A stretch of DNA of 64,000 bases from NCBI GenBank assembly GCA_015063085.1, contig SUTD01000001.1, positions 239,594 to 303,593 on the forward strand, read 5' to 3'. Made by a program: the position numbers and the translations under genes. The DNA is from Methanocorpusculum parvum (GTDB taxonomy: Archaea > Halobacteriota > Methanomicrobia > Methanomicrobiales > Methanocorpusculaceae). Positions 45,284 to 55,114 of this stretch are shown here, in pieces. The notes under the pieces were generated by a model. The model was not told the origin of the DNA and made no database searches. It worked only from the letters and a program-made list of their open reading frames with translations. Numbering within the stretch: position 1 is the first letter of the stretch; the number at the start of each line of letters is the position of its first letter.

Positions 45284-45374
45284 AGTTGTCTATATATGTG
45301 GGTGTTTGGTATAGAAGAGGGTTTCCACAGAAGAGAAGATTCATTATGCTGCGGGGCAAATAGTTGGAGTACGC

Positions 45375-46913
45375 ATGGAGAAAAAACAGGTCTCGAACTA
45401 CATGACTCACGATGTGGTGAGTGTAGACGTTTCCCAGAATGTCGGGGATGTTATCCGTCTGATTAAGACAACCGGTCATGATGGTTTCCCGGTAGTTCGT
45501 GCAGGCCGTGTTGTTGGGTATATTTGTGCACGGGATATTATCGGGGAGCATCCGGAGATTCGCGCTGACCAGCGGATGAGCCGCCATACGATTACGGCAA
45601 ATCCGACAACAACGGTAACTGAAGTTGCCAGGAGAATTTTCCGTACCGGCATTCAGAAGCTGCCGATTGTCGATTCCGATATGCAGCTGAAAGGGATTAT
45701 CTCCAATCTGGATGTTATCCGATCTCAGATTGAGCGGGTAACGCCGGAGAAGGTGTTTAATTTTCAGCGTGCGCTTCAGACCTTGTACGGGGTTGGTTCA
45801 ACCTTAAAGCGTGAAGCGGTTCTCGTTTCCGAAGTCCATCCGACACAGTCTGCTGTTCATCAGGATGAGCTTGACGGGAGAATGTATGAGCTGCAGAAAC
45901 ACCTTGCCGAGCCGGTAATTGTGGTCTCTGTCGGTGGCCGTCTGATTCTGGTTGACGGTCACCACAGAGCAGTGGCAGCACAGCGTCTGGGAGTGGAAAA
46001 ACTGGATGCCTATGTGGTAACCCTTGAGCGGGATATGGAGCTTGGGTTGGAAAAGACTGCCCGGTCGATGGGAATCTACACTCTTGCGGATGTGAAGATT
46101 GATACTTCTCCGGAGCGTTCTTTGGTTGCGCCGACTCATCCGGGACTTATTTCAACAGAGAAGAAGCTGGTTCGTGAGTATATGACGGTCGATGTTATCA
46201 GTCTGGAGGCATCTCAGACGGTCAAGGATGTTATTCTCAAGATTCGAACCACCGGCCATGATGGTTTCCCGGTTTTGTCGAACGGGAAAGCTGTTGGTTT
46301 GATTGCAGCCCGTGATATTGTAGGTGCGAAGGCTTCTGATAAGATTGCTCCGCTGATGCAGCCAGTAATCCTCAAGACTATGCCTGATGAGTCGATGACG
46401 GATGTTGCCCGCAAGATGTTTCGGTTCTGTGTACAGAAGCTCCCGGTTGTTGCTTCTGACGGAAAATTTGTGGGACTTATTACGAATGCGGATGTTATCC
46501 GGTCTCAGATTGAGCGGGTGACGCCGGAGAAGGTCTTTGATTATATGCATACGCTAAAGACTCTCTACGGCCTCTCACCGCATCTGTCCCGCGGAAGTGT
46601 TCCGGTACGGCAGCTTATTCCAACTCAGGATAAGGTGTATATGGATGAGCTTGACGGAAGAGGGTATGAGATTCAAAAAGGGTTGGCCGAGCCGTTAATT
46701 GTTGTCCGCCGCAGAGGAAGACTGCTGGTTGTTGACGGTCACCACCGGGCAGTCGCTGCCAATCGTATGAAGGTTCCTATGCTTGATGCGTATATTCTTG
46801 ATATCGATTCGGATGTGGAGCTTGGTATTGAAAAGACGGCACGCAATATGCGGCTGTGGCGTCTGGATGATGTGCGTATTATGGATGAGTCGAAGCATTC
46901 GATTCTTGGGTAA
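45375..46913 (+). CDS. Duplicated CBS-pair + ParB-like domain protein
   Basis: A 512-residue protein built from two copies of a ~255-residue unit (about 1-256 and 258-512). Each unit has two CBS motifs (SNYMTHDVVSVDVSQNVGDVIRLIKTTGHDGFPVV / REYMTVDVISLEASQTVKDVILKIRTTGHDGFPVL), then a ParB/Srx-type fold ending in LAEPVIVV..GGRLILVDGHHRAVAAQRL. The GHHR loop resembles ParB-like CTPase/nuclease motifs. CBS domains likely bind adenine nucleotides. A role in regulation or DNA binding is inferred; no HTH is seen. Confidence 0.88.
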   Translation: MEKKQVSNYMTHDVVSVDVSQNVGDVIRLIKTTGHDGFPVVRAGRVVGYICARDIIGEHPEIRADQRMSRHTITANPTTTVTEVARRIFRTGIQKLPIVDSDMQLKGIISNLDVIRSQIERVTPEKVFNFQRALQTLYGVGSTLKREAVLVSEVHPTQSAVHQDELDGRMYELQKHLAEPVIVVSVGGRLILVDGHHRAVAAQRLGVEKLDAYVVTLERDMELGLEKTARSMGIYTLADVKIDTSPERSLVAPTHPGLISTEKKLVREYMTVDVISLEASQTVKDVILKIRTTGHDGFPVLSNGKAVGLIAARDIVGAKASDKIAPLMQPVILKTMPDESMTDVARKMFRFCVQKLPVVASDGKFVGLITNADVIRSQIERVTPEKVFDYMHTLKTLYGLSPHLSRGSVPVRQLIPTQDKVYMDELDGRGYEIQKGLAEPLIVVRRRGRLLVVDGHHRAVAANRMKVPMLDAYILDIDSDVELGIEKTARNMRLWRLDDVRIMDESKHSILG

Positions 46914-46998
46914 TCTTCATCCAACTTTTTTTATTGTCCGCATACTACAGCCGGAAAACAAAAACCCGCAAATACTGCCGGAGACAAAATACATTTCT

Positions 46999-47517
46999 AT
47001 GCACAACAGGGAAACCCTCCTTGCATTATCCAAAGACCAGCTCATAGAACTCATCGAAATATACGCCAAAAACTGGCTTGCCATGGACGGGGTATGGTTT
47101 CAGTCGGTGGAGCGAAAACTGGGCATGGATGAAGCCATGTACCATGACGAAGAAGCATGGAAGCGCTTTACTGTAACCGAAGCGCGGCGGATAAAAAAGT
47201 TCTTAGGACTCGGGGAACACCCGGGCCTTGACGGCCTTTCCAAAGCGCTTCGTCTCCGGTTCTATGCAAATATCAACGAGGATGAAATCGAGATTACCAA
47301 AAACACACTCATCTACACCGCAAAGGAATGCTTTGTACAAAAAGCGCGGGCAGAAAAAGGAATGCCGTACCATCCATGCAAATGTGTAGGAATAGTGGAA
47401 TATAGCGGGTTTGCAAAAACGATTGATGACCGCATCGCCTGCGAATGCATAAGCTGCTATCCTGATATAACCGACAGCACCTGCAGCTGTAAATGGAAAT
47501 TTACCATAAATGAATAA
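46999..47517 (+). CDS. DUF6125-type uncharacterised protein
   Basis: A 172-residue protein with an N-terminal helical part (LSKDQLIELIEIYAKNWLAMDGVWFQSVERKLG) and a Cys-rich C-terminus (CKCVG..ACECISCYPDI..TCSCKWKF). The Trp-Leu-x-x-Asp-Gly-x-Trp-Phe region matches a family of anaerobe proteins annotated as DUF6125 (L-2-amino-thiazoline-4-carboxylic acid hydrolase-like); function is unproven. ATG 46999 chosen; the long upstream extension has no homology. Confidence 0.72.
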   Translation: MHNRETLLALSKDQLIELIEIYAKNWLAMDGVWFQSVERKLGMDEAMYHDEEAWKRFTVTEARRIKKFLGLGEHPGLDGLSKALRLRFYANINEDEIEITKNTLIYTAKECFVQKARAEKGMPYHPCKCVGIVEYSGFAKTIDDRIACECISCYPDITDSTCSCKWKFTINE

Positions 47518-47523
47518 AAGAGC

Positions 47524-47546
47524 CTGTTTCCGCGTGACAGAAACAG
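47524..47546. terminator. Bidirectional hairpin between convergent genes
   Basis: CTGTTTC (47524-47530) pairs with GAAACAG (47540-47546), loop 9 nt, in the 33-bp gap between the DUF6125 and Feo genes. Confidence 0.5.
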
Positions 47547-47550
47547 TGTC

Positions 47551-47712
47551 TTAGTTCTTCTTTTTCGGCTTGGATTTACATGCAGCACATCCGCCCCCGC
47601 AACCGCATCCGCAGTCACCGGACATTGACTTTTTCACCATCTTAATGAAAAAGAAAAGGATTGCTGCGGCAACCGCAATAAAAGCGATTCCCCAGACAAC
47701 CTCAGAAACCAA
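47551..47712 (-). CDS. FeoB-associated Cys-rich membrane protein
   Basis: A 53-residue protein: one TM helix ([23 protein letters not shown]) followed by [22 protein letters not shown]. This matches the small FeoB-associated Cys-rich proteins, thought to assist ferrous iron handling. I prefer the TTG at 47712, which overlaps feoB by 11 nt and has GGGAGGT about 7 nt upstream; an ATG at 47763 would give 70 residues. Confidence 0.82.
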   Translation of the reverse strand: MVSEVVWGIAFIAVAAAILFFFIKMVKKSMSGDCGCGCGGGCAACKSKPKKKN

Positions 47713-49660
47713 GGAGAAGACCTCCCTGGTAGATGAGGAATGAGACAATCCATGCAACGACAAGCATCAGAGCTGCAGCAAAGATGGTAAACTTCCAGGA
47801 GCCGGATTCCTTCTTGATGGTAAAGAGTGCTGCAAGACACGGGATGTAGAGCAGGACAAACACCATGAAGGAGACGGAAGACAGCGGAGTGAACAGATTA
47901 ATCAGTACATCTCCAAGTGCCTCTTCGCCTACTCCGAACAGAGTTCCAAAGGTACCAACAACAACTTCTTTTGCGAGAAGTCCCATGATAATGGCAACTG
48001 CCGCTTCTGCAAATCCGAATCCGAGCGGTTCAAAGATCGGGGCGATTGCAGATCCAATCATACCAAGGACTGAGTCAAGTGAACCGTACTCGACACCGAA
48101 CGGAAGGGAAGCTAAGAGCCAGACAACCAGACATGCTGCGAAGATAATTGTACCGGCACGGACTAAGAACTCCTTTGCGTTGTTCCAGGTGTGGAGTAAG
48201 ACACCCTTAATCGTCGGAAGTCTGTACGGAGGCAGTTCTAAGACAAACTCGGTCTTTCCTGCCTTGAAGACAGTGTGTCTTAAGGCGATACCGACAAGCA
48301 GCGCGACAACGATTCCAAGGAAGTAGAGTGCAAACATTGCAACACCCTGCCACTCCGGTGCGAAGAAGATTCCAACGAAGAGAATGTATACCGGCATTCT
48401 TGCTCCGCAGGACATGTACGGAGTTAAGAGCATCGTAAGCTTTCTGTCGCGTTCAGACTCTAAGGTTCTGGTTGCCATGATTGCCGGAACACTGCATCCG
48501 AATCCGAGAATCATCGGGATGAAGGATTTTCCGTGCAGACCTAAGGCATGCATGATTCTATCCATCAATACTGCAACACGGGCAAGATATCCTGATGCCT
48601 CCATGATTGCGAGCAGGAAGAACATGATGATAATGTTTGGCAGGAAGACAACAACACCGCCAACACCGCCAATGATACCATCAATGACTAAAGAGGTTGC
48701 CCAGTCAGGTGCGGAAATTGCGGCAAGTCCTTCTCCGCATACTTCACCAAGCCATCCGAAGAATGTCTCAATCCACTCCATCGGAGGTGCTCCGATGGTA
48801 AAGACAAGCTGGAAGATGACGTACATGATAAGTGCGAAAATCGGGAATCCAAGCCAGCGGTTGGTTAAGATTCTGTCAATTCTGCCGGTCTGGCTTTTGC
48901 CGCCTGCCTGCATGTGGTGAACGGATTCGTGAAGAACACCTGCAATGTATGCGTAGCGTGCGTCAGCGATAACCTCAGCAATATCTGCCCCGCACATATT
49001 TTCGATGTGCTTTCTGGTGGAAGTGATTTCTGCCGGCTCGCCTTCGGTATTGTTTAAGAGAGCAAATAATGCATCGAAACGCTCTGATGGAGTTTTGGCA
49101 ATCTCTGCAATGTGCTCTTCAAGTTCTTCGGAGTATCTTGGAAGAATCTTTGACGGAGCAGGTTTTCCGATGATTGCTTTTAAGAGATCTTCACGGCCGG
49201 TTTTGTCGATTGCTTCGATTTTGACAACCGGAACACCGAGAAGTTTGGAAAGTTTATCAGTATCGATGACAAAGCCTTCTGCTTCGGCGTACTTGTTCAT
49301 GTTAAGCGCCAGAACAAGCGGACAGCCGAGCTCGATTAACTGCATCGTTAAGTAGAGGTTTCGCTCTAAGTGTGCAGCATCAACGATGTTGACGACAACA
49401 TCCGGCTTTTCGTTTCTGAGATATTCAGCTGCAATCTCCTCATCTAACGCACGGGAGGATAAGCTGTAGGTTCCAGGCAGGTCAACGATTTCGAAGGTAT
49501 ATCCGTTGTACTCTGCTTTACCCTCCATGCGTTCGACAGAGACGGTCTTTCCCGGCCAGTTTCCGACATGGTTTCTCATGCCGGTTAATGCGTTGAAGAG
49601 AGTGGTCTTTCCGGCATTCGGGTTTCCGGCAAGAGCGACCGTTAATTTCTTGTCACTCAT
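47702..49660 (-). CDS. feoB: Ferrous iron transporter FeoB
   Basis: A 652-residue membrane GTPase importing Fe2+. The N-terminal G domain has [14 protein letters not shown] (G1), [19 protein letters not shown] (G3) and [13 protein letters not shown] (G4-like NxxD region altered to NMNK, as is common in this family context); the membrane part contains the paired Gate motifs ([15 protein letters not shown] and [12 protein letters not shown]). It overlaps feoA by 4 nt and the Cys-rich gene by 11 nt. Confidence 0.96.
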   Translation of the reverse strand: MSDKKLTVALAGNPNAGKTTLFNALTGMRNHVGNWPGKTVSVERMEGKAEYNGYTFEIVDLPGTYSLSSRALDEEIAAEYLRNEKPDVVVNIVDAAHLERNLYLTMQLIELGCPLVLALNMNKYAEAEGFVIDTDKLSKLLGVPVVKIEAIDKTGREDLLKAIIGKPAPSKILPRYSEELEEHIAEIAKTPSERFDALFALLNNTEGEPAEITSTRKHIENMCGADIAEVIADARYAYIAGVLHESVHHMQAGGKSQTGRIDRILTNRWLGFPIFALIMYVIFQLVFTIGAPPMEWIETFFGWLGEVCGEGLAAISAPDWATSLVIDGIIGGVGGVVVFLPNIIIMFFLLAIMEASGYLARVAVLMDRIMHALGLHGKSFIPMILGFGCSVPAIMATRTLESERDRKLTMLLTPYMSCGARMPVYILFVGIFFAPEWQGVAMFALYFLGIVVALLVGIALRHTVFKAGKTEFVLELPPYRLPTIKGVLLHTWNNAKEFLVRAGTIIFAACLVVWLLASLPFGVEYGSLDSVLGMIGSAIAPIFEPLGFGFAEAAVAIIMGLLAKEVVVGTFGTLFGVGEEALGDVLINLFTPLSSVSFMVFVLLYIPCLAALFTIKKESGSWKFTIFAAALMLVVAWIVSFLIYQGGLLLGF

Positions 49661-49899
49661 ATGGTCTTCACCTCGATTCCTTCTGCTTCCTTCTTGCGCA
49701 GTGCAAGGCGGCAGCCTTTCACTTCAAGAACAATCGGATCACCAAGCGGTGCTTCCCCGCATACGGTAACACGTGAACCGCAGGTCATCCCAAGTTCAAG
49801 GAGACGGCGGCGAAGGTCTTCGCTTACTCCATTGAACTTTGCAATTTGTACGGTCAGTCCGGGCTTCACGTCCCGAAGAGACATGCTTGTCTTCTGCAT
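49657..49899 (-). CDS. feoA: Ferrous iron transport protein FeoA
   Basis: An 80-residue SH3-like protein: [67 protein letters not shown]. Small soluble partner that regulates FeoB. First gene of the feoA-feoB-Cys-rich operon; a TATA box and strong palindromes sit directly upstream. Confidence 0.94.
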   Translation of the reverse strand: MQKTSMSLRDVKPGLTVQIAKFNGVSEDLRRRLLELGMTCGSRVTVCGEAPLGDPIVLEVKGCRLALRKKEAEGIEVKTI

Positions 49900-49923
49900 G
49901 GGATGTATGTTTTTTGTTCGGTT

Positions 49924-49931
49924 GATATAAG
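49924..49931 (-). promoter_or_regulatory. TATA box of the feo operon
   Basis: CTTATATC on the minus strand, about 25 nt before the feoA ATG (49899). Confidence 0.55.
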
Positions 49932-49936
49932 CTGAA

Positions 49937-49953
49937 TCCGAATAAGTTTCGGA
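49937..49953. promoter_or_regulatory. Feo operator 1: TCCGAA-N5-TTCGGA
   Basis: TCCGAATAAGTTTCGGA, a perfect 6-5-6 inverted repeat lying just upstream of the feo TATA box, where a metal-sensing repressor or activator of the DtxR/MntR or Fur class could act. Confidence 0.65.
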
Positions 49954-49965
49954 AATGTTTGATTA

Positions 49966-49982
49966 TCCGAAACTTTTTCGGA
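49966..49982. promoter_or_regulatory. Feo operator 2: TCCGAA-N5-TTCGGA
   Basis: TCCGAAACTTTTTCGGA has the same half sites and spacing as operator 1; centres are 29 bp apart, close to three helical turns. A further half site TTCCGAA follows at 49995-50001. Confidence 0.65.
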
Positions 49983-50051
49983 TGAAATAATCCATTCCGA
50001 AAAAAAGCGCATAAACAACAGTATCAGAGCAAATAGCGCTTGTAAGTTATG

Positions 50052-50079
50052 TTTTCGGAAATCCGGGATTTTCCGAAAA
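50052..50079. promoter_or_regulatory. Distal palindrome with TTCGGAA / TTCCGAA half sites
   Basis: TTTTCGGAAA at 50052-50061 and TTTTCCGAAAA at 50069-50079 form a 10-bp inverted repeat about a 7-nt centre, using the same words as the two feo operators. Confidence 0.5.
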
Positions 50080-50374
50080 AGTTCCGGCTCGGGTTTATCA
50101 CAACCAAACGACAGAATACATTATGGAGGCGGTAACAAAAAACAGACATAAATTCCGCGGGATTTTGTGCAGTACAGGCATACAGTTAACCTCATAGCCC
50201 AAAATATCAATACAGGCTTCTCTTAATATAAATACACACTTCTTGCATGTAAGGGATGAAAACCCTTCAATTTTCTAAAAAATAAAACCGCATGTGCGGA
50301 CACTTTTTTCCCACACACCATTCGCATCACGAAAAAAAAAAATGTTGAGCAGTGACCGTGAAAAGTCTGACCTG
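50080..50374. other. Rest of the feoA-rpa intergenic region
   Basis: AT-rich; holds a TATA-like run (AATATAAATAC at about 50224) and an A-run near 50332-50341 that would serve as the rpa terminator on the minus strand. No gene seen. Confidence 0.4.
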
Positions 50375-51640
50375 CTACTGAAACCGTGCAAGAATCGAAC
50401 CGGCGTCTGCTGGCTCTATCCATCCCTCCAGAACCTGCAGGCGAACACCCTGCAGCATACCGGAAACCGTCACCCGCATCCCCGGTTCCGGGAGATTTTG
50501 GCCAATAAGCACATAAACCCCGTCAGCATTTTCCAGCGTCAGACCAACTGAACGAAGAACAACCCGGCCGGAGATTTCCGCCGGCACTTCCTCGCCTGCG
50601 GTAACCCGGATAATGGATCCGCTTCCAACCGAAAGCTCAAGGCCGGAAAACCGGCTCGGTTTGGCAACCGCATTGATAATCTCCACTGTGTCTCCAGCGA
50701 GAATCAGTTTATCCGCCTCCTCGCGCCAGAGGGCAACAGAGAGAATATCCCCATCCTCGCCTCTGATTTTGATGTTTCGAACCCGCGATGCAACATTTCT
50801 GCGAGTGGTAAAGGTATGAACCTCTGCCGTGGACACAACCGTGCCGGTTACAACCGGCATCTGACCTTCTTCGACATCTCCGGCATCAATCGTCAGAACG
50901 GAAACCGGGGTTGGATGCGGAGTGACAACTGCAGTATCCTGCGCAATATACTCAACCAGTCCGTCATCCTCTTTTCGAACAACCCCGGTGATTGAGACGG
51001 AAGCTCCTTCATCCACATCCGAAAAGTTCTCCGGAGACCAGGTAACAAGCCGCGTCGTTCCGCTCTCGTCTCCAACCAGCATCTCCTGCAGATAAGAAAT
51101 GTCGCCATTCTTTTTCACAATCTCTTTGACCGGCGAGAGGTGAAGAATCTTTACCACAAACGGGGCTGTCAGCTCTTCTGATGTCGGGGGCTTTTTGGTC
51201 TCGACAATCTCCACCGCACTCTCGCGCAGTGCCACAAAAGAAACCTCTTTTCTGCCGAACCGCGGCTTTCCAATAACCTCGACAACCGAACCTACGAAAA
51301 GCTCGCCAACAGCTGCCGCCTGTTCGTCCCAGAGCGTGGTCTTTGTCGTACCGGTTGGATCTCCAAAAACAATCGTTGCCAGAACACCGGGTTCTTCACC
51401 TTCGCGCTGGAACTCACGCGGCCCTTCGATGGATAAAATCTTGCCGAAAAATGAAACAATGCCTGCCTCGGCCTTGGGTATATCGCCGATTTTTACATGA
51501 CTGCGGCCGAGATCATCAACGACCATCATCGCCGCAGTCACTTCATCGACAACTCCTCCGAGGGATTCTGATTTCTTTGCCACACGCTCTGCAAACTCCT
51601 CTCTGGTCATCAGGTCGGATACGAGCGCGTAGTGCATCAT
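50375..51640 (-). CDS. rpa: Replication protein A-like single-stranded DNA-binding protein
   Basis: A 421-residue protein made of serial OB folds (roughly 55-150, 160-260, 270-380), each with the Val-Gly-Lys-Ile-x-strand pattern (IVSFFGKILSIEGPREF.., FVVKILHLSPVKEI.., VVTGTVVSTAEVHTF..). Typical of euryarchaeal RPA; no C-terminal zinc finger is seen. It binds ssDNA in replication and repair. ATG starts directly after the lysA stop, so it is in the dapL-lysA operon. Confidence 0.88.
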   Translation of the reverse strand: MMHYALVSDLMTREEFAERVAKKSESLGGVVDEVTAAMMVVDDLGRSHVKIGDIPKAEAGIVSFFGKILSIEGPREFQREGEEPGVLATIVFGDPTGTTKTTLWDEQAAAVGELFVGSVVEVIGKPRFGRKEVSFVALRESAVEIVETKKPPTSEELTAPFVVKILHLSPVKEIVKKNGDISYLQEMLVGDESGTTRLVTWSPENFSDVDEGASVSITGVVRKEDDGLVEYIAQDTAVVTPHPTPVSVLTIDAGDVEEGQMPVVTGTVVSTAEVHTFTTRRNVASRVRNIKIRGEDGDILSVALWREEADKLILAGDTVEIINAVAKPSRFSGLELSVGSGSIIRVTAGEEVPAEISGRVVLRSVGLTLENADGVYVLIGQNLPEPGMRVTVSGMLQGVRLQVLEGWIEPADAGSILARFQ

Positions 51641-52948
51641 TTATTTTCTGTGCCAGGATGGAATGACCACATTCCTGGTCATGTCTTCGAATGTCTCAGC
51701 ACGGCGCATCAGTTCTGCCTGTCCCTCATGTACAAGAACTTCTGCACAGCGCGGGCGGGAGTTGTACTGGGAAGACATTGCATATCCGTATGCTCCGGCA
51801 TCGAGAACTGCAATGAGGTCACCTGCAGCAACCTCCGGAAGCTTTCTGTCGTCTGCTAAGATGTCTCCGGTCTCACAGATTGGTCCGGTAACCGTGTAGA
51901 CGCCGGCATCTTCTGCGTCAGCCTTGTTTGCGACAACGACCTCGTGCCAGGAGTCGTACATGGCAGGTCTGATTAAGAGGTTGAATCCTGCATCCACATT
52001 GACGAAGGTTTTGTGGACTTTTTTGACCGAGTTGACGCGGGTTAAAAGAACTGTGGATTCTCCAACCATCCAGCGTCCCGGCTCAACCCAGAATGCAGGA
52101 GAGATGCCGTTTTCTTTGCATGCCTCAACAAAGACCGGCATGACTGCTGCTGCATACTCTTCCGGCGTCGGGGCAGCGTCTGCGTTTTCTCCTCTGTGGT
52201 ACGGGATTCCAAGTCCTCCGCCGAAGTCAACGAACTCGAGCTTGACACCGAGCTTGGTGATCTCTGCTGCAACTTTCATGATAACACCGCAGGCAATGCC
52301 GAACGGCTCGACTTCTAAAATCTGAGAGCCGATGTGGCAGTGCATGCCGACCGGCACAACAAACTCCATCGAGAGTGCTTCACGGTATGCATCAAGAATC
52401 ATGTCAGCCGGGATTCCGAACTTGCTGTTCTTAATACCGGTTGCAATCTTCGGGTGGGTTGGAACGTTGATTTCCGGGTTGCAGCGGAATCCGATTTTGA
52501 CCTGCTTCTTGAGCTCTTTGCTGATTGCATCAATCTGGCGGAGTTCGTCTACTGAGTCTACGGAGATTTTGATTCCGTTCTCGATTGCTGCGCGAAGGTC
52601 TGCTTCGGTCTTGGAGCTTCCGTTGAAGAGGAGCTTTTCAGCAGGCATTCCGGCTTCTAAGGCTGCTCTCATCTCGCCGAGGGAGAAGACATCAGCACCT
52701 GCCCCTTCTGCGGCAACAGTTCTCATGATTACCGGGTTCTCGTTTGCCTTTGCGGCATAGAGCAGCTGTACATTGTCGGTGTACTTCTTTAATGCTGCTT
52801 CATAGCGGCGGAAGTTTTCAACGATGTGGATTTCATCGGTTACGTAGAGCGGGGTTCCGAACTCTTCTGCGAGTTTGACACAGTCTGCGCCTCCGCAGAA
52901 GAGGTGTCCGTCCTGAATCGAAAGGGAGGTTGGGAGGTTGAGTTTCAT
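51641..52948 (-). CDS. lysA: Diaminopimelate decarboxylase
   Basis: A 435-residue PLP enzyme making lysine from meso-diaminopimelate. The PLP Lys lies in LLYAAKANENPVIMR; HCHIGSQI, VDFGGGLGIPYHRGE, the phosphate loop, and PICETGDILADDRKLP with the active-site Cys are all present. Starts 1 nt after dapL, completing the pathway. Confidence 0.96.
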   Translation of the reverse strand: MKLNLPTSLSIQDGHLFCGGADCVKLAEEFGTPLYVTDEIHIVENFRRYEAALKKYTDNVQLLYAAKANENPVIMRTVAAEGAGADVFSLGEMRAALEAGMPAEKLLFNGSSKTEADLRAAIENGIKISVDSVDELRQIDAISKELKKQVKIGFRCNPEINVPTHPKIATGIKNSKFGIPADMILDAYREALSMEFVVPVGMHCHIGSQILEVEPFGIACGVIMKVAAEITKLGVKLEFVDFGGGLGIPYHRGENADAAPTPEEYAAAVMPVFVEACKENGISPAFWVEPGRWMVGESTVLLTRVNSVKKVHKTFVNVDAGFNLLIRPAMYDSWHEVVVANKADAEDAGVYTVTGPICETGDILADDRKLPEVAAGDLIAVLDAGAYGYAMSSQYNSRPRCAEVLVHEGQAELMRRAETFEDMTRNVVIPSWHRK

Positions 52949-52949
52949 C

Positions 52950-54107
52950 TTAGTTTCCTCTAAGGCCGCACTCTCTCATGCGCTCGATTGCCTCGTTGAT
53001 GCGGTCAACGGTTCTGGTGATGGCAAAGCGGACGTAGCCTTCTCCGTTCGGACCGAAACCGTTTCCAGGGGTTACAACGATTCCTGCTTCGTTGATCATC
53101 TTTTCGGTGAATGCGGCAGAGTCATCGACCTTCATCCAGACATAGAAGGTTGCTTTCGGGACAAAGACGTTGAATCCAAGAGAGCGGAGACCTTCGACTA
53201 AGGCATCGCGGCGTTCCTGATAGATGGCGCATGCGTTTTTAACGCAGTCCTGCGGTCCGGTTAATGCAGTAATTGCTGCTTTCTGGACTGCATCGAAGAC
53301 ACCGGAGTCAATGTTGGTCTTGACACGTCCGAATGCAGAGATTAAGTCTTTGTTTCCGCAGGCCATTCCGACACGCCATCCGGTCATGTTGTAGGTCTTG
53401 GATAAGGAGTGACATTCAATTCCCACATCCATAGCGCCGGATGCCTGGAGGAAAGACGGAGCAACATATCCGTCGTAGGAGATTTCCGAGTATGCGTTGT
53501 CGTGGACAACAATGATATCATTATTCTTGGCAAACTCAACGGTCTCATCGAAGAACTTCATTGGGGCAACTGCTCCGGTCGGGTTGTTCGGGTATCCGAT
53601 AAACATCAGTTTTGCATCGCGGACAACATCTTTGGGGATGGCGTCATAGTCCGGGAGGAAGTTGTTCTCCTCTAACAGCGGCATTAAGTGGCACTTTCCT
53701 TCGGCAAAGAGCGTGGAAGTCTTATAAACCGGGTATCCGGGGTCAGCAGCTAAGACATACTCTCCCGGGTTTACGAATGCTTCCGGAATATTTGCGATAC
53801 CTTCTTTGGAACCGATAAGCGCTAAGACCTCAGACTTCGGGTCGAGTTTGACGCCGAAACGGGTATCGTACCACTGGGCAACAGCCTGACGGTACTCGAG
53901 CATTCCAAGGTAGTCCGGGTAGTGATGGTTTGCCGGGTCGCGGGCAGCTTCGCATAACGCATCGACAATATGCGTTGGAGTCGGGAGGTCCGGATCTCCG
54001 ACACCAAGGTCGATTAAGTCAACACCTTCAGCACGCTTCTGGGCTTTGATTGCATCAATACGTGCGAATAAGTACGGGGGTAAGTTGTCAAGACGTTTTG
54101 CGTACAT
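52950..54107 (-). CDS. dapL: LL-diaminopimelate aminotransferase
   Basis: A 385-residue class I/II aminotransferase: LIDLGVGDPDLPTP, YPNNPTGAVAP, the PLP Lys in CHSLSKTYNMTGWRVGMACG, and RFAITRTVDRI at the end. DapL makes LL-diaminopimelate directly from tetrahydrodipicolinate, and lysA follows. The frame is open far upstream, but MYAKRLDNLPPYLFARID at 54107 is the family start. Confidence 0.93.
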   Translation of the reverse strand: MYAKRLDNLPPYLFARIDAIKAQKRAEGVDLIDLGVGDPDLPTPTHIVDALCEAARDPANHHYPDYLGMLEYRQAVAQWYDTRFGVKLDPKSEVLALIGSKEGIANIPEAFVNPGEYVLAADPGYPVYKTSTLFAEGKCHLMPLLEENNFLPDYDAIPKDVVRDAKLMFIGYPNNPTGAVAPMKFFDETVEFAKNNDIIVVHDNAYSEISYDGYVAPSFLQASGAMDVGIECHSLSKTYNMTGWRVGMACGNKDLISAFGRVKTNIDSGVFDAVQKAAITALTGPQDCVKNACAIYQERRDALVEGLRSLGFNVFVPKATFYVWMKVDDSAAFTEKMINEAGIVVTPGNGFGPNGEGYVRFAITRTVDRINEAIERMRECGLRGN

Positions 54108-54186
54108 TTTCAGTATATGTATTGGTTCTCCATTGAATAAAGTACTGTGGTAGGAGGGGGTTCCCATCCTGTACCGCAAAAAAAAG

Positions 54187-55041
54187 TTACTCGTCCAGAA
54201 ATGCCCGCAGCTCATCCATGCGTCCTGCAGCATCCTGATATCCAAGTTCATAGAGGGCTTCGAGCTTTTTTCTGTCCTTGCAGACGGAACCGACACCGAC
54301 ATCCTTTGTCGGTGCGAGAATAAACGCCCGGCCGGCTTTCTCTTCTGCTTCGAGGAAGGAGACGCTGTCATTATACTGAATATGCCGCGCGGAACAGCCG
54401 GCGACAAACTTCGGGTATGCCCGGTACTTCAACCGGATTACCGGCATCAGCGGGTTCGGCTCTTTGCGGTATTCGCGGCTTCTGGTGCGTACGACCACAG
54501 TTTTTTGATTGCCGTCTGCAATTGAGCGCCTGATTGGAATCGAATCAGCAATGCATCCGTCAAGGTACTTTCTTCCGTCCACCTCCACGATGCGGGCAAC
54601 AAGCGGCATCGAACACGTTGCCTGCATGTAAGCCATCTTATGCCGCAGATACTCCTCCGTCATCTGGATGTATTCAGCCTCTCCGGTCTCCACATTCGTT
54701 ACCACCAAAACAAATTTCCCCGGCCACTCATTAAATGCCGCATAATCATACAAATCCAGCTCGTTTGGGATTTTATTGAACAGCATATCTGCTCCGAACA
54801 GATTCCCGGTAGTCACCAGGCTGTAGAGACTGCAGTAGTGCTTATCATCCAGATAATCCACATTCACGCGAAATGCTCTGCCGCGCTGTTTCGATACGAA
54901 ACTTGCCCCGTGACATGCTCCGGCAGAGACACCGTAGACAGAAGAAAACGCAATGTCATTGTCCAGAAACGCATCGACAACACCTGCAGTATAGACACCC
55001 CGCATCGAGCCTCCTTCCAGCACCAGTCCTGCAGAATACAT
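54187..55041 (-). CDS. Patatin-like phospholipase (paralogue 2)
   Basis: A 284-residue hydrolase with LVLEGGSMRGVYTAGVVDAFL, GVSAGACHGASF (G-x-S-x-G), and the Asp in YLDGCIADSIPI (DG-C in place of DG-G). Same length and order of motifs as paralogue 1 (12501-13355). MYSAGLVLEGG at 55041 is chosen as start. Divergent from ahcY. Confidence 0.9.
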   Translation of the reverse strand: MYSAGLVLEGGSMRGVYTAGVVDAFLDNDIAFSSVYGVSAGACHGASFVSKQRGRAFRVNVDYLDDKHYCSLYSLVTTGNLFGADMLFNKIPNELDLYDYAAFNEWPGKFVLVVTNVETGEAEYIQMTEEYLRHKMAYMQATCSMPLVARIVEVDGRKYLDGCIADSIPIRRSIADGNQKTVVVRTRSREYRKEPNPLMPVIRLKYRAYPKFVAGCSARHIQYNDSVSFLEAEEKAGRAFILAPTKDVGVGSVCKDRKKLEALYELGYQDAAGRMDELRAFLDE

Positions 55042-55114
55042 GCGGGAATATATGACGTCTCCGGATATAAAAGAGGGCATACTATTTCCCCTCACAGGTC
55101 CAATAGATAGGGAT

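Noticed and set aside
50385..50405. tRNA T-loop-like GAATCGAACCGGCG
   Set aside because: It is the coding end of rpa; no acceptor or anticodon arm fits around it.
54143..54186. Possible hairpin between dapL and the second patatin
   Set aside because: GTAC..GTAC words pair only weakly around GGGGG; not enough to call a terminator or operator.
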